From the NCBI RefSeq assembly GCF_009796745.1, contig NZ_CP047024.1:1612001-1676000 (forward strand): DNA of 64,000 nt, in the 5' to 3' direction. This document shows, in pieces, positions 1 to 10,594 of this stretch. This DNA comes from Paraglaciecola sp. L1A13 (GTDB lineage Bacteria; Pseudomonadota; Gammaproteobacteria; Enterobacterales; Alteromonadaceae). Made by a program: the position numbers and the translations under genes. Numbering within the stretch: the first letter of the stretch is position 1; each line of letters starts with the position of its first letter. Below the pieces are notes generated by a model. That model was not told where the DNA came from, did not search any database, and saw nothing but the letters and a program-made list of their open reading frames with translations.

Positions 1-628
1 CTTGTGCAACCTGAACAGTCGTATTTTCTGATGAGTCATTTTTCAAAGGCGTAGGCGCATCAGGCATTTCATTGCCTACGGTTTGCATACCTGCTTCATC
101 GATATGAATCACATCTATTTTAACTTGAGTGGTACCTGTGCTTAGCATGCCGAGCTTCATTGCCGCTGCATAAGATAAATCGATAATGCGACTGTCGTGA
201 AAAGGTCCACGGTCATTAACGCGCACTATCGCTTCACGGCCATTTTTTAGGTTAGTTACTCTGACATAAGAGGGCAATGGTAAGGTTTTATGGGCTGCTG
301 ACATAGCGTACATGTCGTAAGTTTCACCGTTTGAGGTGAGATGGCCGTGAAATTTTTGACCATACCAAGATGCTCCGCCTGTGGCCGAGTAACCTTTTCC
401 CGTTTTTAAAGGGGTGTAGTGTTTACCCAATACAGTATAACTGCGCAGGTTAGCTAAGGCATAAGGTTCAAATTCTGGCTCGGCATCATCAAATTTCATA
501 CCTTCTTTAATTGCGCTTGGAGCAGAGTCTTTACTTTGTTTATATCGGCTACTGCCGTTATTAGGCGTGTGCGAACAAGCCGTAATAATGGAGAAGAAAA
601 AAACCAGAATCGCTAACTTATGCATCAT
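1..628 (-). CDS. rlpA: RlpA septal-ring lipoprotein, partial (3' end outside window)
   Basis: Reading the minus strand from 628 gives MMHKLAILVFFFSIITACSH, a lipoprotein signal with lipobox ITAC, followed by a double-psi beta-barrel domain. Visible RlpA signatures are GGASWYG, a T-S-N-G-E-T-Y-D segment, RVTNLKNG and VRVNDRGPF. RlpA proteins are outer-membrane lipoproteins; in Pseudomonas RlpA is a lytic transglycosylase that cleaves stem-less glycan at the division septum. The expected C-terminal SPOR domain would lie outside the window, so its presence cannot be judged. The start (628, or 625 for the second Met) overlaps the last bases of mltB, which points to translational coupling. RlpA next to MltB, RodA and PBP2 is the usual gammaproteobacterial order. 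Confidence 0.93.
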   Translation of the reverse strand, partial: MMHKLAILVFFFSIITACSHTPNNGSSRYKQSKDSAPSAIKEGMKFDDAEPEFEPYALANLRSYTVLGKHYTPLKTGKGYSATGGASWYGQKFHGHLTSNGETYDMYAMSAAHKTLPLPSYVRVTNLKNGREAIVRVNDRGPFHDSRIIDLSYAAAMKLGMLSTGTTQVKIDVIHIDEAGMQTVGNEMPDAPTPLKNDSSENTTVQVAQ

Positions 629-1682
629 TGGTGTCCACCTGGGCTGCTTTATCATCAATGGCCGTTATTCCTTGAGCCAACTGACGGCTAAATTGAAACG
701 CTACCATTGCGTATAACTTGCTGTGATTGTATCGGGTGATAACGTAAAAGTTTTTGAGGCCAAGCCAATAATCGATCCCATTAGGTTGGGCAAAATCGAA
801 TAATTTGCTTTCGCTATCAGCAGGAATGTTATTCCATTGGCTTTGAGCATTATCAATAGCATAGGTCTGCGCCGAGAGAGCATTCAGGCGAATACCTGCT
901 TTAGTAACTTGTTGAAACGTATTGCGATATTTGAGCGACTTTTTAAGCCAAGGTTTTGCCTGTTCACTTGTGGCATCAACCGGAAATGCTACTGGTTCTC
1001 CAGCTTTCCAGCCATTTCGCTTAAAGTAATTAGCAATACTGCCAATGGCATCCACTGGATTATTGAGTAAGTCGCGCACGCCGTCATCGTCAAAATCTAC
1101 CGCGTAGTGACGGTAACTAGATGGAATAAATTGCCCCCAACCTAAAGCGCCCGCGTAAGAGCTTTTTAACCCAGAAGCATCAAATTTTTCATCTTCTGCG
1201 AGCAGTAAAAGTTGGGCAAATTCTTTTTTGAAGAAAGACTTCCTTGGCGGATAGTGAAACCCGAGAGTATATAAGGCGTTAAACGCTGAATAGTTACCCG
1301 TATAGGTTCCGTAAAAAGATTCTATGCCTAGAATAGCCACAATCATTTCAGCAGGTACACCGTAGGTTTTTTCTGCTCTGGCAAGAGTTTCACGGTGTGC
1401 CTGATAAAATTCGAGTCCTTTTTTCAAGCGTTTATCGGTTAAAAAAATAGGATAATACTGGTGCCAAGGTTTTGCTTCCCATGGACGTTTTATCGCTTCG
1501 ATCACACTCTGCTCTTTTACCGCAGAAGCCATTAGTTGTTCGAGTTTTTTTGCGTCAAATTGATGTTCGTTGACCATCATTTGTACAAAAGCTTTTTCGT
1601 CAGTATCTAAGGCTTCAGCCGAACTTAAAGGGGATATAGTCGTAAAACAAAGAGCGAAAATAACCTTGGCCAAGCCGCGCAT
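618..1682 (-). CDS. mltB: Lytic murein transglycosylase B
   Basis: This is an MltB/SLT-family lytic transglycosylase of about 354 residues that cleaves peptidoglycan glycan strands in the periplasm. The catalytic Glu lies in AILGIESFYGTYTGNYSAFNA, around residue 120, followed by SYAGALGWGQFIPSSYRHYAVDFDGDG-like family text (here DFDDDGVRDL). I place the start at the ATG at 1682 because it begins a classical signal peptide (MRGLAKVIFALCFTTIS). The open frame extends to 1739, but that would add 19 hydrophilic residues before the signal. No clear lipobox is seen, so the protein is probably soluble periplasmic, unlike lipoprotein MltB of E. coli. It lies between rodA and rlpA. Confidence 0.93.
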   Translation of the reverse strand: MRGLAKVIFALCFTTISPLSSAEALDTDEKAFVQMMVNEHQFDAKKLEQLMASAVKEQSVIEAIKRPWEAKPWHQYYPIFLTDKRLKKGLEFYQAHRETLARAEKTYGVPAEMIVAILGIESFYGTYTGNYSAFNALYTLGFHYPPRKSFFKKEFAQLLLLAEDEKFDASGLKSSYAGALGWGQFIPSSYRHYAVDFDDDGVRDLLNNPVDAIGSIANYFKRNGWKAGEPVAFPVDATSEQAKPWLKKSLKYRNTFQQVTKAGIRLNALSAQTYAIDNAQSQWNNIPADSESKLFDFAQPNGIDYWLGLKNFYVITRYNHSKLYAMVAFQFSRQLAQGITAIDDKAAQVDTNDA

Positions 1683-1816
1683 TGTGCGGCTTGATGGTTT
1701 TGCGAGCTGTGCCTTAATTTGAAAAGACAATTGTATCAAAATGACCCCACCATAAAAAAGTAGTAAATAACGTACAAAGAAACCACCGAAAAGAATAGCA
1801 AGTTCAGGCTAATATG

Positions 1817-2941
1817 TTAACGGGACAGTAATCGTTTTTGCGTGGCAATGGCCATTAATATGCCAAAACCTGCTAATAGCGTCACCATTGAAGTACCGCC
1901 ATAGCTGACAAGTGGTAACGGAACGCCCACCACAGGCAATATGCCCGATACCATGCCCATATTAACAAAAACGTATACGAAAAAAGTCAGGGTTATACTG
2001 CCCGCTAAAATCTTGCTAAATGCATCTTGAGCTCGATTGGCAATGATCATGCCGCGAATAACGATAAACGTGTAAATGGCCAGTAAGCCCACCACACCCC
2101 AAAAGCCAAACTCTTCACTGAATACGGCAAAGATGAAATCCGTATGACGCTCAGGTAGAAACTCCAATTGTGATTGAGTGCCTTGCAGCCAGCCTTTACC
2201 TTCTGCCCCACCTGAACCGATGGCTATTTGCGACTGGATAATGTGATAGCCAGAACCCAATGGGTCGGTTTCGGGATTCAGGAATGTCAGTACCCGTTGT
2301 TTTTGATAATCCTTCATCAAAAAATTCCACATTATAGGACTAAAAATCGATACGCAGAGGGCTATCGCACCAATAAATCGCCAACTCATGCCCGCTAAAA
2401 AAAGGGCAAATACACCTGAACTGGCAATCAATAAAGAAGTCCCTAAATCAGGTTGCTGCGCGATCAATAGGGTGGGGATCCCAACGAGGATAAAACCTAC
2501 TAAAATATGTCGTAATTTAGGCGGCAAGTTAAATCGGCTGATATACCACGCAACCATCATAGGCACTGCGAGTTTCATAATTTCAGACGGTTGAAAGCGC
2601 AGTACGCCCAAATCAAGCCAGCGCTGTGCGCCTTTGCCTACATGACCAAAGACGATAACCGCTACCAACATCGCAACCCCGAGGAGATACAAATAAATTG
2701 ATAGTTTTTGATAGGCCAAAGGAGGAATTTGGGCTACGACTAACATAACTGCAAGCGCAAGACCTAAACGTATAAGTTGACGGTCGATAAGCTGCCAATC
2801 TTGGCCGCCAGCAGAATAAATAGTAACTAAGCCCACAGCCATTAACACTAATAAGCCCAATAGCAAGGGTCCATCACAATGTATACGGTTAAGAAGAGAG
2901 CGCTTATTGGGATCAAGCTTTGTACGTAACATCATATTCAT
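1817..2941 (-). CDS. rodA: Rod-shape peptidoglycan polymerase RodA
   Basis: This SEDS-family integral membrane protein of 374 residues has about ten hydrophobic segments. RodA is the glycosyltransferase of the elongasome and polymerises lipid II with PBP2. Family landmarks include the GKGAQRWLDLG segment, FQPSEIMKLAVP, QQPDLGTSLL, LPERHTDFIFAVFSEEFGF and the C-terminal VPLPLVSYGGTSM. Length is normal for the family (about 370). It follows mrdA by 15 bases in the transcribed direction, the usual mrdA-mrdB pair, so the two are almost certainly cotranscribed. Confidence 0.97.
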   Translation of the reverse strand: MNMMLRTKLDPNKRSLLNRIHCDGPLLLGLLVLMAVGLVTIYSAGGQDWQLIDRQLIRLGLALAVMLVVAQIPPLAYQKLSIYLYLLGVAMLVAVIVFGHVGKGAQRWLDLGVLRFQPSEIMKLAVPMMVAWYISRFNLPPKLRHILVGFILVGIPTLLIAQQPDLGTSLLIASSGVFALFLAGMSWRFIGAIALCVSIFSPIMWNFLMKDYQKQRVLTFLNPETDPLGSGYHIIQSQIAIGSGGAEGKGWLQGTQSQLEFLPERHTDFIFAVFSEEFGFWGVVGLLAIYTFIVIRGMIIANRAQDAFSKILAGSITLTFFVYVFVNMGMVSGILPVVGVPLPLVSYGGTSMVTLLAGFGILMAIATQKRLLSR

Positions 2942-2956
2942 AATGACAGCCAGATA

Positions 2957-4888
2957 TTAATGGTTATGGGAAGTGGCGTTTTTTGCAACATCTTTGGAGA
3001 TTTCTCGCTCTTTGACTTCTGGACGTGGGCCAAAATCCCGATCAGCAAAGTACTCGTCCATCATTTGCTTAGCTATTGGTGCGGCTTGTGAACTCCCTCC
3101 ACCAGCATTTTCTAATACTACCGCGATGGTAATCTCAGGCTTTTCATAGGGCGCAAACGCCACATACATTGCGTTATCTCGCAAGTTTGCGGCGAGACTA
3201 TCAGCATCGTATTTGGCGTCTTGGGCGATAGCCACCAGTTGTGCAGTCCCTGATTTACCAGCGGATACGTAAGGCGTGTCTACAAACGCTTTACGTGCCG
3301 TACCATTTTTTCGATTGACGACGCCGTACATAGCGTCGAGTACTAGGTCCCAATTTTTAATGTCTTTCACATCCAAAGGACGTCTTTCCTTACTGCCATC
3401 TAACACTATTTCGTCGCCGACATATCTGCCACGTATAATTTGCGGAATAAAGCGCTGGCCATGATTTACCAGAGTCGTAATGGACTGCGCCAACTGAATA
3501 GGCGTCGCAGTCCAATAACTTTGGCCAATTCCTACTGGGATTGTATCCCCTATGTACCAAGGTTGGTTAAAGCGAGCACGTTTCCATCCACGACTTGGCA
3601 TATTAGCATCTGACTCTTCGTGTAAATCGATTCCGGTATAATCGCCAAAACCAAATTCAAACATATGGTCGCTTATTCTATCGATGCCTAATCGATAGGC
3701 CAAATCATAGAAATAAATATCGCAGGACTGCTCAATCGCTGAGGTTACATCGACCCAACCATGGCCCCATGTTTTCCAGTCGCGCCAAACGTGTTCAACG
3801 TTCTTTAAGCGGTATTTACCGTTATCAAATATTCGGGTTTCGGGCGTCACCACATGTTCTTCTAATCCAACCAAGGCTAAATGCGGTTTGACAGTAGAAG
3901 CGGGAGGATATTGTCCTTGAGTGGCTCTATTAATAAGTGGGCGCGCTTTTGAGTTTAATAAGGCGTTATAGTTTTTACTACTGATCCCGTGAACGAATAA
4001 ATTAGGGTCGTAACTTGGGCTACTGTACATCGCGAGGACACCGCCATTTTGAGAATCGAGCATAACGATGGTGCCTTTATCACCATCCATAATTTTCTGA
4101 GCTTCTTGCTGTAATTTCAAATCGATATTAAGAACGATATCTTGCCCAGGCACAGGAGGATTGAAATTCAAAGTACGAATAATTCGCCCTTGGTTATTGA
4201 CTTCAACTTCTTGATACCCGACTTGCCCATGTAGAATATCCTCATGGTATTTTTCGACGCCCAATTTACCAATGTCGTGAGTCGCGGCGTAATTTGCTTC
4301 AAGACCGGCTTCGCTAAGTTTTTGTAAGTCTTTTTTATTAATTCTTGAAACATAACCCAGCACATGGGTTAGGGTTTTGCCGTAAGGATAATAGCGCGTA
4401 AGACGCGCCTCAACGCTGACGCCGGGGAATTTGTGCTGGTTGGCGGAAAAAAGAGCTACTTCCTGTGGGGTTAAGCGTTTACGCAGGGAAACGGGTTTAA
4501 AGCGTCGATTACGTTTAATTTCACGATAAAAATCAGTTACTTCATCTTCATCTATATCTAACAATACGCTTAATAGACCGAGGGTTTTTTCGAGATTTTT
4601 AACTTTTTCAGGGACTACTTCAAGATTAAATACCGGGCGATTTTCTGCTAATAAAATACCATTTCGGTCATAAATTAATCCTCGATTTGGGGCGACCGGA
4701 AGGATTTTAATTCGGTTGTCATTTGATCGAGTTTGATAGTCTGCGTGGCGGGTGATCTGTAGATAATAAAGATTGCTTAATACCATGGCAATCATCATGA
4801 ATATTACTAGCATGGCAATCACGGTGCGTCTGGCGAACAGGTTCGCTTCAGCAGTATGATCTTTTATCGTCACGCGTGGGCGGGCCAT
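2957..4888 (-). CDS. mrdA: Penicillin-binding protein 2 (elongation transpeptidase)
   Basis: This class B PBP of about 643 residues crosslinks peptidoglycan during rod elongation with RodA. After a cytoplasmic start (MARPRVTIKDHTAEAN) comes one membrane anchor (TVIAMLVIFMMIAMVLSNLYY), a dimerisation domain and a transpeptidase domain. The transpeptidase carries the active-site STVK (in YPPASTVKP), an SCD second motif and KSGT third motif. I chose the ATG at 4888 because homologues begin this way, AGAGAG lies just upstream, and it starts two bases after the rlmH stop. A longer frame from 4930 would overlap rlmH. Confidence 0.96.
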   Translation of the reverse strand: MARPRVTIKDHTAEANLFARRTVIAMLVIFMMIAMVLSNLYYLQITRHADYQTRSNDNRIKILPVAPNRGLIYDRNGILLAENRPVFNLEVVPEKVKNLEKTLGLLSVLLDIDEDEVTDFYREIKRNRRFKPVSLRKRLTPQEVALFSANQHKFPGVSVEARLTRYYPYGKTLTHVLGYVSRINKKDLQKLSEAGLEANYAATHDIGKLGVEKYHEDILHGQVGYQEVEVNNQGRIIRTLNFNPPVPGQDIVLNIDLKLQQEAQKIMDGDKGTIVMLDSQNGGVLAMYSSPSYDPNLFVHGISSKNYNALLNSKARPLINRATQGQYPPASTVKPHLALVGLEEHVVTPETRIFDNGKYRLKNVEHVWRDWKTWGHGWVDVTSAIEQSCDIYFYDLAYRLGIDRISDHMFEFGFGDYTGIDLHEESDANMPSRGWKRARFNQPWYIGDTIPVGIGQSYWTATPIQLAQSITTLVNHGQRFIPQIIRGRYVGDEIVLDGSKERRPLDVKDIKNWDLVLDAMYGVVNRKNGTARKAFVDTPYVSAGKSGTAQLVAIAQDAKYDADSLAANLRDNAMYVAFAPYEKPEITIAVVLENAGGGSSQAAPIAKQMMDEYFADRDFGPRPEVKEREISKDVAKNATSHNH

Positions 4889-4890
4889 TG

Positions 4891-5361
4891 CTACTCTCTG
4901 TGGTAAGGGTGGTTGGTATTCACTGACCAAGCTCGATATAAGCTTTCAGCCACGATGATGCGCACTAGAGGGTGAGGCAAAGTTAATGGCGATAACGACC
5001 ATTTTTGTTCTGATGCAGCAATACATTCTGGGGATAATCCTTCTGGTCCACCGATTAGCAAGCTTACATCCCGACCATCCATTTGCCATTTTTCCATATT
5101 GCTAGCGAGCATAGGGGTATCCCAAGGTTTGCCCGTCACCTCAAGGGTCACTATGCGGTTACCCTTGGGGATAGCCGCCATGGTTAATTCACCTTCCTTG
5201 TGCAAAATGCGTTTTATATCCGCATTTTTACCTCGCTTGCCAGCAGGAATTTCTGTCAGACTAAGGGGCATATCAGCAGGAAAGCGTTTAACGTATTGTT
5301 GGTAACCTTGTTCGACCCAACCTGGCATTTTACTGCCCACGGCTATTAGTTGAATTCGCAT
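4891..5361 (-). CDS. rlmH: 23S rRNA pseudouridine-1915 N3-methyltransferase
   Basis: RlmH is a small SPOUT-class methyltransferase, 156 residues here, that methylates pseudouridine 1915 of 23S rRNA on the assembled 70S ribosome. The frame has the typical start [20 protein letters not shown] and the SAM-binding trefoil-knot motif [12 protein letters not shown], followed by the conserved end [16 protein letters not shown]. Length is exactly that of the family. It sits between rsfS and mrdA, a widely conserved order (ybeB-ybeA-mrdA). Confidence 0.97.
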   Translation of the reverse strand: MRIQLIAVGSKMPGWVEQGYQQYVKRFPADMPLSLTEIPAGKRGKNADIKRILHKEGELTMAAIPKGNRIVTLEVTGKPWDTPMLASNMEKWQMDGRDVSLLIGGPEGLSPECIAASEQKWSLSPLTLPHPLVRIIVAESLYRAWSVNTNHPYHRE

Positions 5362-5407
5362 GGCGTTATCTACTTTGCAATATTAAAGCTAACGTTTAGA
5401 GGTTTTA

Positions 5408-5725
5408 TCAGCCCCAAAGTTTCTCTAATTGGTAAAAATCTCTGGCTTCGTCTTGCATCACATGTAGTACCACGTCACCTAAATCAACCAATACCCAATC
5501 ACCGACTTCACGACCTTCAATACTTAATGGCGGATTGCCTGCTTGCTTGGCTTCAACCACAACGTTCTCGGCAATTGACACCACGTGACGTTTTGAGTTA
5601 CCTGAACATATCAGCATGGTTTCGGTGACACTTGATTTCTCTGATACGTCTAAATCTATGATATCTCGAGCTTTTAGGTCTTCAATTTTTTCTACCACAA
5701 AGGCTTTTAACTGTTCGTGATCCAA
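5408..5725 (-). CDS. rsfS: Ribosomal silencing factor RsfS
   Basis: This 105-residue DUF143/Iojap-family protein binds ribosomal protein L14 and blocks subunit joining, lowering translation when nutrients are short. Family text visible includes DIIDLDVSEKSSVTETMLI, the CSGNSKRHVVSIAENV segment and GDWVLVDLGDVVLHVM near the C-terminus. The length matches the family. It lies between nadD and rlmH, as in E. coli ybeB, and is probably in one operon with them. Confidence 0.96.
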   Translation of the reverse strand: MDHEQLKAFVVEKIEDLKARDIIDLDVSEKSSVTETMLICSGNSKRHVVSIAENVVVEAKQAGNPPLSIEGREVGDWVLVDLGDVVLHVMQDEARDFYQLEKLWG

Positions 5726-5774
5726 AGGGATTCCTTTTATTAAATTTATATTAAATGAATTAGTGTTGAGTTTA

Positions 5775-6434
5775 TCAGAAAGTGGTACTTGCCTGATATA
5801 ACTTATGTGTATGTATGTAAGCCCGCACGTTGGGATTCAGCATTTTTTCGGTCGGCAACCCCTTTTGTATACGCTGGCGAATATCGGTAGATGAAATTGC
5901 CAGTTCCGGGGTATCGGCTAAATAAATTTTGCCGCATAGCGCATTATGCAGCGCATTATTGGTTATCACTTGTCGGGTATTTAATAATTGCTGTAATTCG
6001 CTCGATACAGACTTTTGTATTCCTGGCCGGCAACTGACTACGAAATGGCAGTAATCGAATAACGCCTGCCATTCGTGCCATTTAGTGAGTGAATGAAGTG
6101 AATCCATACCAATAAAAAAACATAGCGGATGTTTGGGGTATTCAGCGCGTAGGGCACGTAACGTATGTATGGTGTAAGACGGTGCTGAGTTGTGGATCTC
6201 ACGTTCATCAATATAAAGCTGAGGGTATTCTTCAATGGCCAGCCTGAGCATCGCCAATCGATGTTTAGTCGCACTGGGAACATGATTTTTGTGTACAGGA
6301 ATATGGCACGGCACCATTGCCACGGATTGGACACATGCTTGCTGAGCGGCATCAATAACCGGCTTTATATGGCCATAATGAATCGGATCAAATGTGCCAC
6401 CAAATATGCCTAATGCTGGACGTAAATTATTCAA
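5775..6434 (-). CDS. nadD: Nicotinate-nucleotide adenylyltransferase
   Basis: NadD transfers AMP from ATP to nicotinate mononucleotide in NAD synthesis. The frame shows the nucleotidyltransferase motif GIFGGTFDPIHYGH and the C-terminal ISSTDIRQR motif. The open frame reaches an ATG at 6488, but that adds residues inside holA with no family similarity. I favour the TTG at 6434, which shares four bases (TTGA) with the holA stop and gives a normal length of about 219 residues starting LNNLRPALGIFGG. No strong Shine-Dalgarno is visible, consistent with coupling to holA. The start is less certain than the identity. Confidence 0.9.
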   Translation of the reverse strand: MNNLRPALGIFGGTFDPIHYGHIKPVIDAAQQACVQSVAMVPCHIPVHKNHVPSATKHRLAMLRLAIEEYPQLYIDEREIHNSAPSYTIHTLRALRAEYPKHPLCFFIGMDSLHSLTKWHEWQALFDYCHFVVSCRPGIQKSVSSELQQLLNTRQVITNNALHNALCGKIYLADTPELAISSTDIRQRIQKGLPTEKMLNPNVRAYIHTHKLYQASTTF

Positions 6435-7453
6435 TTTAAAGCAAAATTTTCTAAAGCCATGGGAATAAATAACAAGCATAAATGACATAGTTCTACATAT
6501 GGACGCAAAACTTGCGACTGCTTCAACGCATTATCCATGGTATTTAGTTTTTGCTGTAGTTGCTGCATATGCAAAGGCGTCAAGCGTTGCAGGGCTGATA
6601 AGTACAAACCTTGACGATTTTTCCATATTCGGTGTTGATTCCAGTTAATTGGCTGACCAAGTTGTTTACTCGCTTGGAGTGCTCGTAAGACTTGCCATTC
6701 ACGGGTTAATGCCCACATAATTATATTCGGTTCAACTCCTTCGCTTTCTAAGCGATATAGCATTTTTACAGACTTTTGGCTGTCGCCGGCGAGTAAAACA
6801 TCTATTAATTGGAATACGTTGTATCGAGATTGATCAACTACCGCTTGTTCCACCTGCTCTAACGTTGGGCTTCCGTTGGGATAGAGTAAACAGAGTTTTT
6901 CAATTTCCTGACTGGCAGCCAATAAGTTACCTTCACAGTATTCACTTAGCAATTGGGTAACGTCAGGTGATACATGCAAGCCTTGAATGCGCATTTGTTC
7001 CATCAACCATTGTTGCAAGGCGTTGCCTTCTAATGGGTAACACGGAACATATACTCCTTGTTTATCAAGACTCTTAAACCATTTGCTATTTTGTACATCT
7101 TTACCTATTTTTGCGCCATAAATTACCAGTAAAATGTCTGGATTACTTTGCACGCTGAGTTCTGTCAGTATCTTGCTTCCTTGCGCACCGGGTTTGCCCG
7201 TAGGCAATTCTAGCTCTATATATTGTCGAGAAGAAAATAATGATAAGGTCTGGGTAGCTTCAAGCAATTTTTGCCAATCAAATTGTGCGTCTGCAACTAA
7301 CGTCTGACGTTCGTCAAAGCCGTTTTGTAACGCTATTTTCCGCACTTGATTAATGGCGGTCAATTTTTGCTGCGGCTCGTCGCCAAATATAAGATAAAAG
7401 GGCTGAAGGCCTTTATTTAAAGAAGCTGCGAAACGATTTGGATAAACTTGCAT
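6431..7453 (-). CDS. holA: DNA polymerase III subunit delta
   Basis: HolA is the delta subunit of the clamp loader, which opens the beta sliding clamp. The 340-residue frame has the typical start MQVYPNRFAASLNKGLQPFYLIFGDEPQQ and family segments such as YVPCYPLEGNALQQWL and WALTREWQVL. Its ATG overlaps the lptE stop as TAATG at 7453, and its own stop overlaps the proposed nadD start, so lptE-holA-nadD look translationally coupled. This neighbourhood is conserved in gammaproteobacteria. Confidence 0.96.
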   Translation of the reverse strand: MQVYPNRFAASLNKGLQPFYLIFGDEPQQKLTAINQVRKIALQNGFDERQTLVADAQFDWQKLLEATQTLSLFSSRQYIELELPTGKPGAQGSKILTELSVQSNPDILLVIYGAKIGKDVQNSKWFKSLDKQGVYVPCYPLEGNALQQWLMEQMRIQGLHVSPDVTQLLSEYCEGNLLAASQEIEKLCLLYPNGSPTLEQVEQAVVDQSRYNVFQLIDVLLAGDSQKSVKMLYRLESEGVEPNIIMWALTREWQVLRALQASKQLGQPINWNQHRIWKNRQGLYLSALQRLTPLHMQQLQQKLNTMDNALKQSQVLRPYVELCHLCLLFIPMALENFALN

Positions 7454-7974
7454 TAATGACTTGGCAGTGGCGTATTTGCTAATGAACGTTGGGAAATCGA
7501 TATTTGATGAACAATCCGATTGGCCGCTTGTTTACGCATTTCAGATAATACGAGCTCTAGCTCTCGAGATTTGGCTAATACTGCATCAGGGTCATCTTGG
7601 TACTCGCGTTTTATATCAAACTCTACAAGTTGAGCATCGCTTTGCGGAAACTGTAACTCGTAGCGAACGGTATAAATTAATTCGTACTCAGCAACTTGCC
7701 CCGTGGCAAATAAAGATAATAAACGCCTGTCGAGAGTATCGCTGAGCAAATATACATTAAGCGCATTGGGTTGTTCTTGAGCACTATGCTCAATAATCTC
7801 AATACTATAAGGTTTAAGTTCTTTACGAAGCGCCCGCTCTAATGCTGAGTGGGCTTCAGATGAGGCCAACCTCAATTGTGTAATGCTCTCAGGTAATTCG
7901 TAATTGCCACGCAATGAAAAACCGCATCCACTGAGGATGAAACTACATAATAAACAGGTGATCAGGTTTCGCAT
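7453..7974 (-). CDS. lptE: LPS-assembly lipoprotein LptE
   Basis: LptE plugs the LptD beta-barrel and helps insert lipopolysaccharide into the outer leaflet of the outer membrane. The 173-residue product begins with a lipoprotein signal ending LSGCGFSLRGNYELPES, which matches the family N-terminus (CGFxLRG). A DTLDRRLLSLFATGQVAEYEL segment follows, typical of LptE. It lies immediately downstream of leuS and overlaps holA, the standard leuS-lptE-holA order. Confidence 0.95.
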   Translation of the reverse strand: MRNLITCLLCSFILSGCGFSLRGNYELPESITQLRLASSEAHSALERALRKELKPYSIEIIEHSAQEQPNALNVYLLSDTLDRRLLSLFATGQVAEYELIYTVRYELQFPQSDAQLVEFDIKREYQDDPDAVLAKSRELELVLSEMRKQAANRIVHQISISQRSLANTPLPSH

Positions 7975-7990
7975 TGCGTTTTTCTACTCG

Positions 7991-10594
7991 TTAGTTAGCG
8001 ACGATATTTAGCAGTTTACCTGCAATGTAAATAACTTTTCGTATCGTCTTATCTTCGACAAATTGTTGGACATTTTCTTGCGCCAAGCCAAGCGCTTGAA
8101 CTTGCTCCTGAGTCGCGTCAGCAGGCACTGTGATCTTAGACCTTACCTTACCGTTAACCTGCACCACAATGAGCTTTTCATCTTCAACGAGCGCCGCTTC
8201 ATCTACTAACGGCCAAGGCGCAGTTTCAATATCATTGTTATGCCCTAAATCATGCCACAACACATGGCACATGTGCGGCGCAATTGGATTTAGCAACAAT
8301 ACCATCGACTCAATCCCTTCACGCAATACAGCTTGATCTTGAGGGGCGCTTTGTGGGGCCTTTTGTAAGCTATTTAAAAGCTCCATAATCGCGGCTACAG
8401 CTGTGTTAAAGGTTTGACGACGACCTACATCGTCCGTCACTTTTGCGATAGTACGGTGAATCGCTCGGCGCAGGTTTTTCTGTTCGCTGTTTAGGGCATT
8501 TATATCAACGGCTGGTATGTCACCAAGATCGATAACGTCTTGTGATAATTTCCACAAGCGCTTAATGAAACGGTTTGCACCTTCAACGCCAGAGTCAACC
8601 CACTCTAATGTTTGCTCTGGAGGCGCTGCAAACATAGTGAACACGCGGATCGTGTCGGCGCCGTACAAATCGATAACGTGCTGAGGGTCTATGCCGTTGT
8701 TTTTAGACTTCGACATTTTAGTCATACCGCCATGTTCTACTGGCTTGTCATCAGCTTTCAAACGCGCTTCAGTGATGCGGCCTTTTTCATCTTTAACGGT
8801 GTCAACATCGGCAGGTGAAAACCATTCTTTTTTACCATTTTCATCTTCTCTAAAGAATGAATCTGCTAGTACCATACCCTGACACAACAAACGTTTATAT
8901 GGCTCATCAGAGCTAACGAGTCCTTCGTCACGTAGTAACTTATGGAAAAAGCGTGAATACAACAGATGCAATATTGCGTGCTCGATGCCGCCTACGTATT
9001 GATCCACAGGTAACCAATAATTGGCTTGTTTAGGGTCTAGCATAGCATCTTGGTTCTGCGCACTGCAGTAACGGGCATAATACCAAGACGACTCCATAAA
9101 GGTATCAAACGTATCTGTTTCACGTAGAGCTGGCTGGCCGTTATATTCGGTTTTTGCCCATTCGAGATCGGCTTTAATCGGTGAAATAACACCGTTCATT
9201 TTTACGTCTTCAGGCAGCACTACTGGTAATTGGTCACTAGGAACCGGCACCGATTCGCCGTTCTGTAAGTTAAGCATCGGTATGGGGGAGCCCCAATAAC
9301 GTTGACGAGATACACCCCAGTCGCGAAGGCGGTAGTTAACTTTTTTGTTTCCTGAACCTTGAGCTTCTAGCTTAGCGGCGATAGCATCAAATGCATCTTG
9401 AAAAGCCAAACCATTAAAATCGCCTGAATTTACCAACACCCCTTTCTCAATGTAGGCAGCAACAGACAAATCACAGTCTTGGTTGTCCTCAGGTGCAGGC
9501 TTTACAACCTGTTTAATTGGTAAACTGTATTTTTGCGCAAATTCCCAGTCACGTTGGTCGTGCCCCGGCACCGACATGACCGCTCCAGAGCCATAGCTCA
9601 TGAGTACGAAATTGGCGACCCACACGGGCACTTTGTTGCCTGTTAATGGATGAATGGCAAATAAGCCTGTGTCACAGCCTTTTTTCTCCATGGTGGCAAG
9701 TTCGGCTTCTGCAACTTTGGTGTTTTTGCATGATTCGATAAATTCTGCTAATTCCGGGCGGCTTTGTGCTGCATGCAATGCAAGTGGATGCTGTGCAGCT
9801 ACTGCCACATAAGTCACACCATAAAGGGTGTCTGGGCGGGTAGTGTAAACATCAAAACTGCTGATATCAGCAACGTCTTCACTTAATTTAAAGGTAATAT
9901 CGACACCTTCAGAGCGGCCAATCCAATTTTTTTGCATGGCGCGCACTTGTTCTGGCCATTCATCTAATAATTCTAAATCTGAGAGCAATTCGTCGGCATA
10001 ATCTGTGATTTTAATAAACCACTGAGGAATTTCTTTTTGCTCAACTAACGCACCGGAGCGCCAACCGCGACCGTCAATAACCTGTTCATTTGCCAACACT
10101 GTTTGGTCAACTGGATCCCAGTTTACCGTAGAGTTTTTCTTGTAGACCAAACCTTTTTCGTACAAACGGGTAAAGAACCATTGTTCCCAGCGATAATAAT
10201 CTTTTTTACAGGTGGCCACTTCGCGATCCCAGTCGTAACCGAAGCCTAACAATTTAAGCTGGTTTTTCATGTAATCGATATTTTGATAAGTCCATTTGGC
10301 AGGTGCGGTATTATTATTCAGTGCGGCATTTTCAGCCGGAAGGCCAAATGCATCCCAACCCATAGGTTGTAAGACGTTTTTACCATTCATGCGTTGAAAG
10401 CGGCTAACCACATCGCCAATGGTGTAATTACGCACATGACCCATGTGCAAGCGCCCACTTGGATAAGGGAACATAGACAAGCAGTAGAATTTCTCTTTAT
10501 CTTCTCGCTCTGTTGCTTTAAAAGTTTGATTGGTTTCCCAAAGCGCTTGTACCTCTTGTTCTATTTTCTGAGGTTCGTAAATTTTTTCGGCCAT
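7991..10594 (-). CDS. leuS: Leucyl-tRNA synthetase
   Basis: This class I synthetase of about 867 residues charges tRNA-Leu. The HIGH-type motif appears as [15 protein letters not shown] and the KMSKS motif as [13 protein letters not shown]. The CP1 editing domain contains the [12 protein letters not shown] motif. I place the start at the ATG at 10594 ([13 protein letters not shown]), which matches the usual N-terminus and length. The open frame runs to 10696, but the extra 34 residues show no family likeness. A GGAAAC element lies upstream of the chosen start. It heads the long minus-strand run. Confidence 0.97.
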   Translation of the reverse strand: MAEKIYEPQKIEQEVQALWETNQTFKATEREDKEKFYCLSMFPYPSGRLHMGHVRNYTIGDVVSRFQRMNGKNVLQPMGWDAFGLPAENAALNNNTAPAKWTYQNIDYMKNQLKLLGFGYDWDREVATCKKDYYRWEQWFFTRLYEKGLVYKKNSTVNWDPVDQTVLANEQVIDGRGWRSGALVEQKEIPQWFIKITDYADELLSDLELLDEWPEQVRAMQKNWIGRSEGVDITFKLSEDVADISSFDVYTTRPDTLYGVTYVAVAAQHPLALHAAQSRPELAEFIESCKNTKVAEAELATMEKKGCDTGLFAIHPLTGNKVPVWVANFVLMSYGSGAVMSVPGHDQRDWEFAQKYSLPIKQVVKPAPEDNQDCDLSVAAYIEKGVLVNSGDFNGLAFQDAFDAIAAKLEAQGSGNKKVNYRLRDWGVSRQRYWGSPIPMLNLQNGESVPVPSDQLPVVLPEDVKMNGVISPIKADLEWAKTEYNGQPALRETDTFDTFMESSWYYARYCSAQNQDAMLDPKQANYWLPVDQYVGGIEHAILHLLYSRFFHKLLRDEGLVSSDEPYKRLLCQGMVLADSFFREDENGKKEWFSPADVDTVKDEKGRITEARLKADDKPVEHGGMTKMSKSKNNGIDPQHVIDLYGADTIRVFTMFAAPPEQTLEWVDSGVEGANRFIKRLWKLSQDVIDLGDIPAVDINALNSEQKNLRRAIHRTIAKVTDDVGRRQTFNTAVAAIMELLNSLQKAPQSAPQDQAVLREGIESMVLLLNPIAPHMCHVLWHDLGHNNDIETAPWPLVDEAALVEDEKLIVVQVNGKVRSKITVPADATQEQVQALGLAQENVQQFVEDKTIRKVIYIAGKLLNIVAN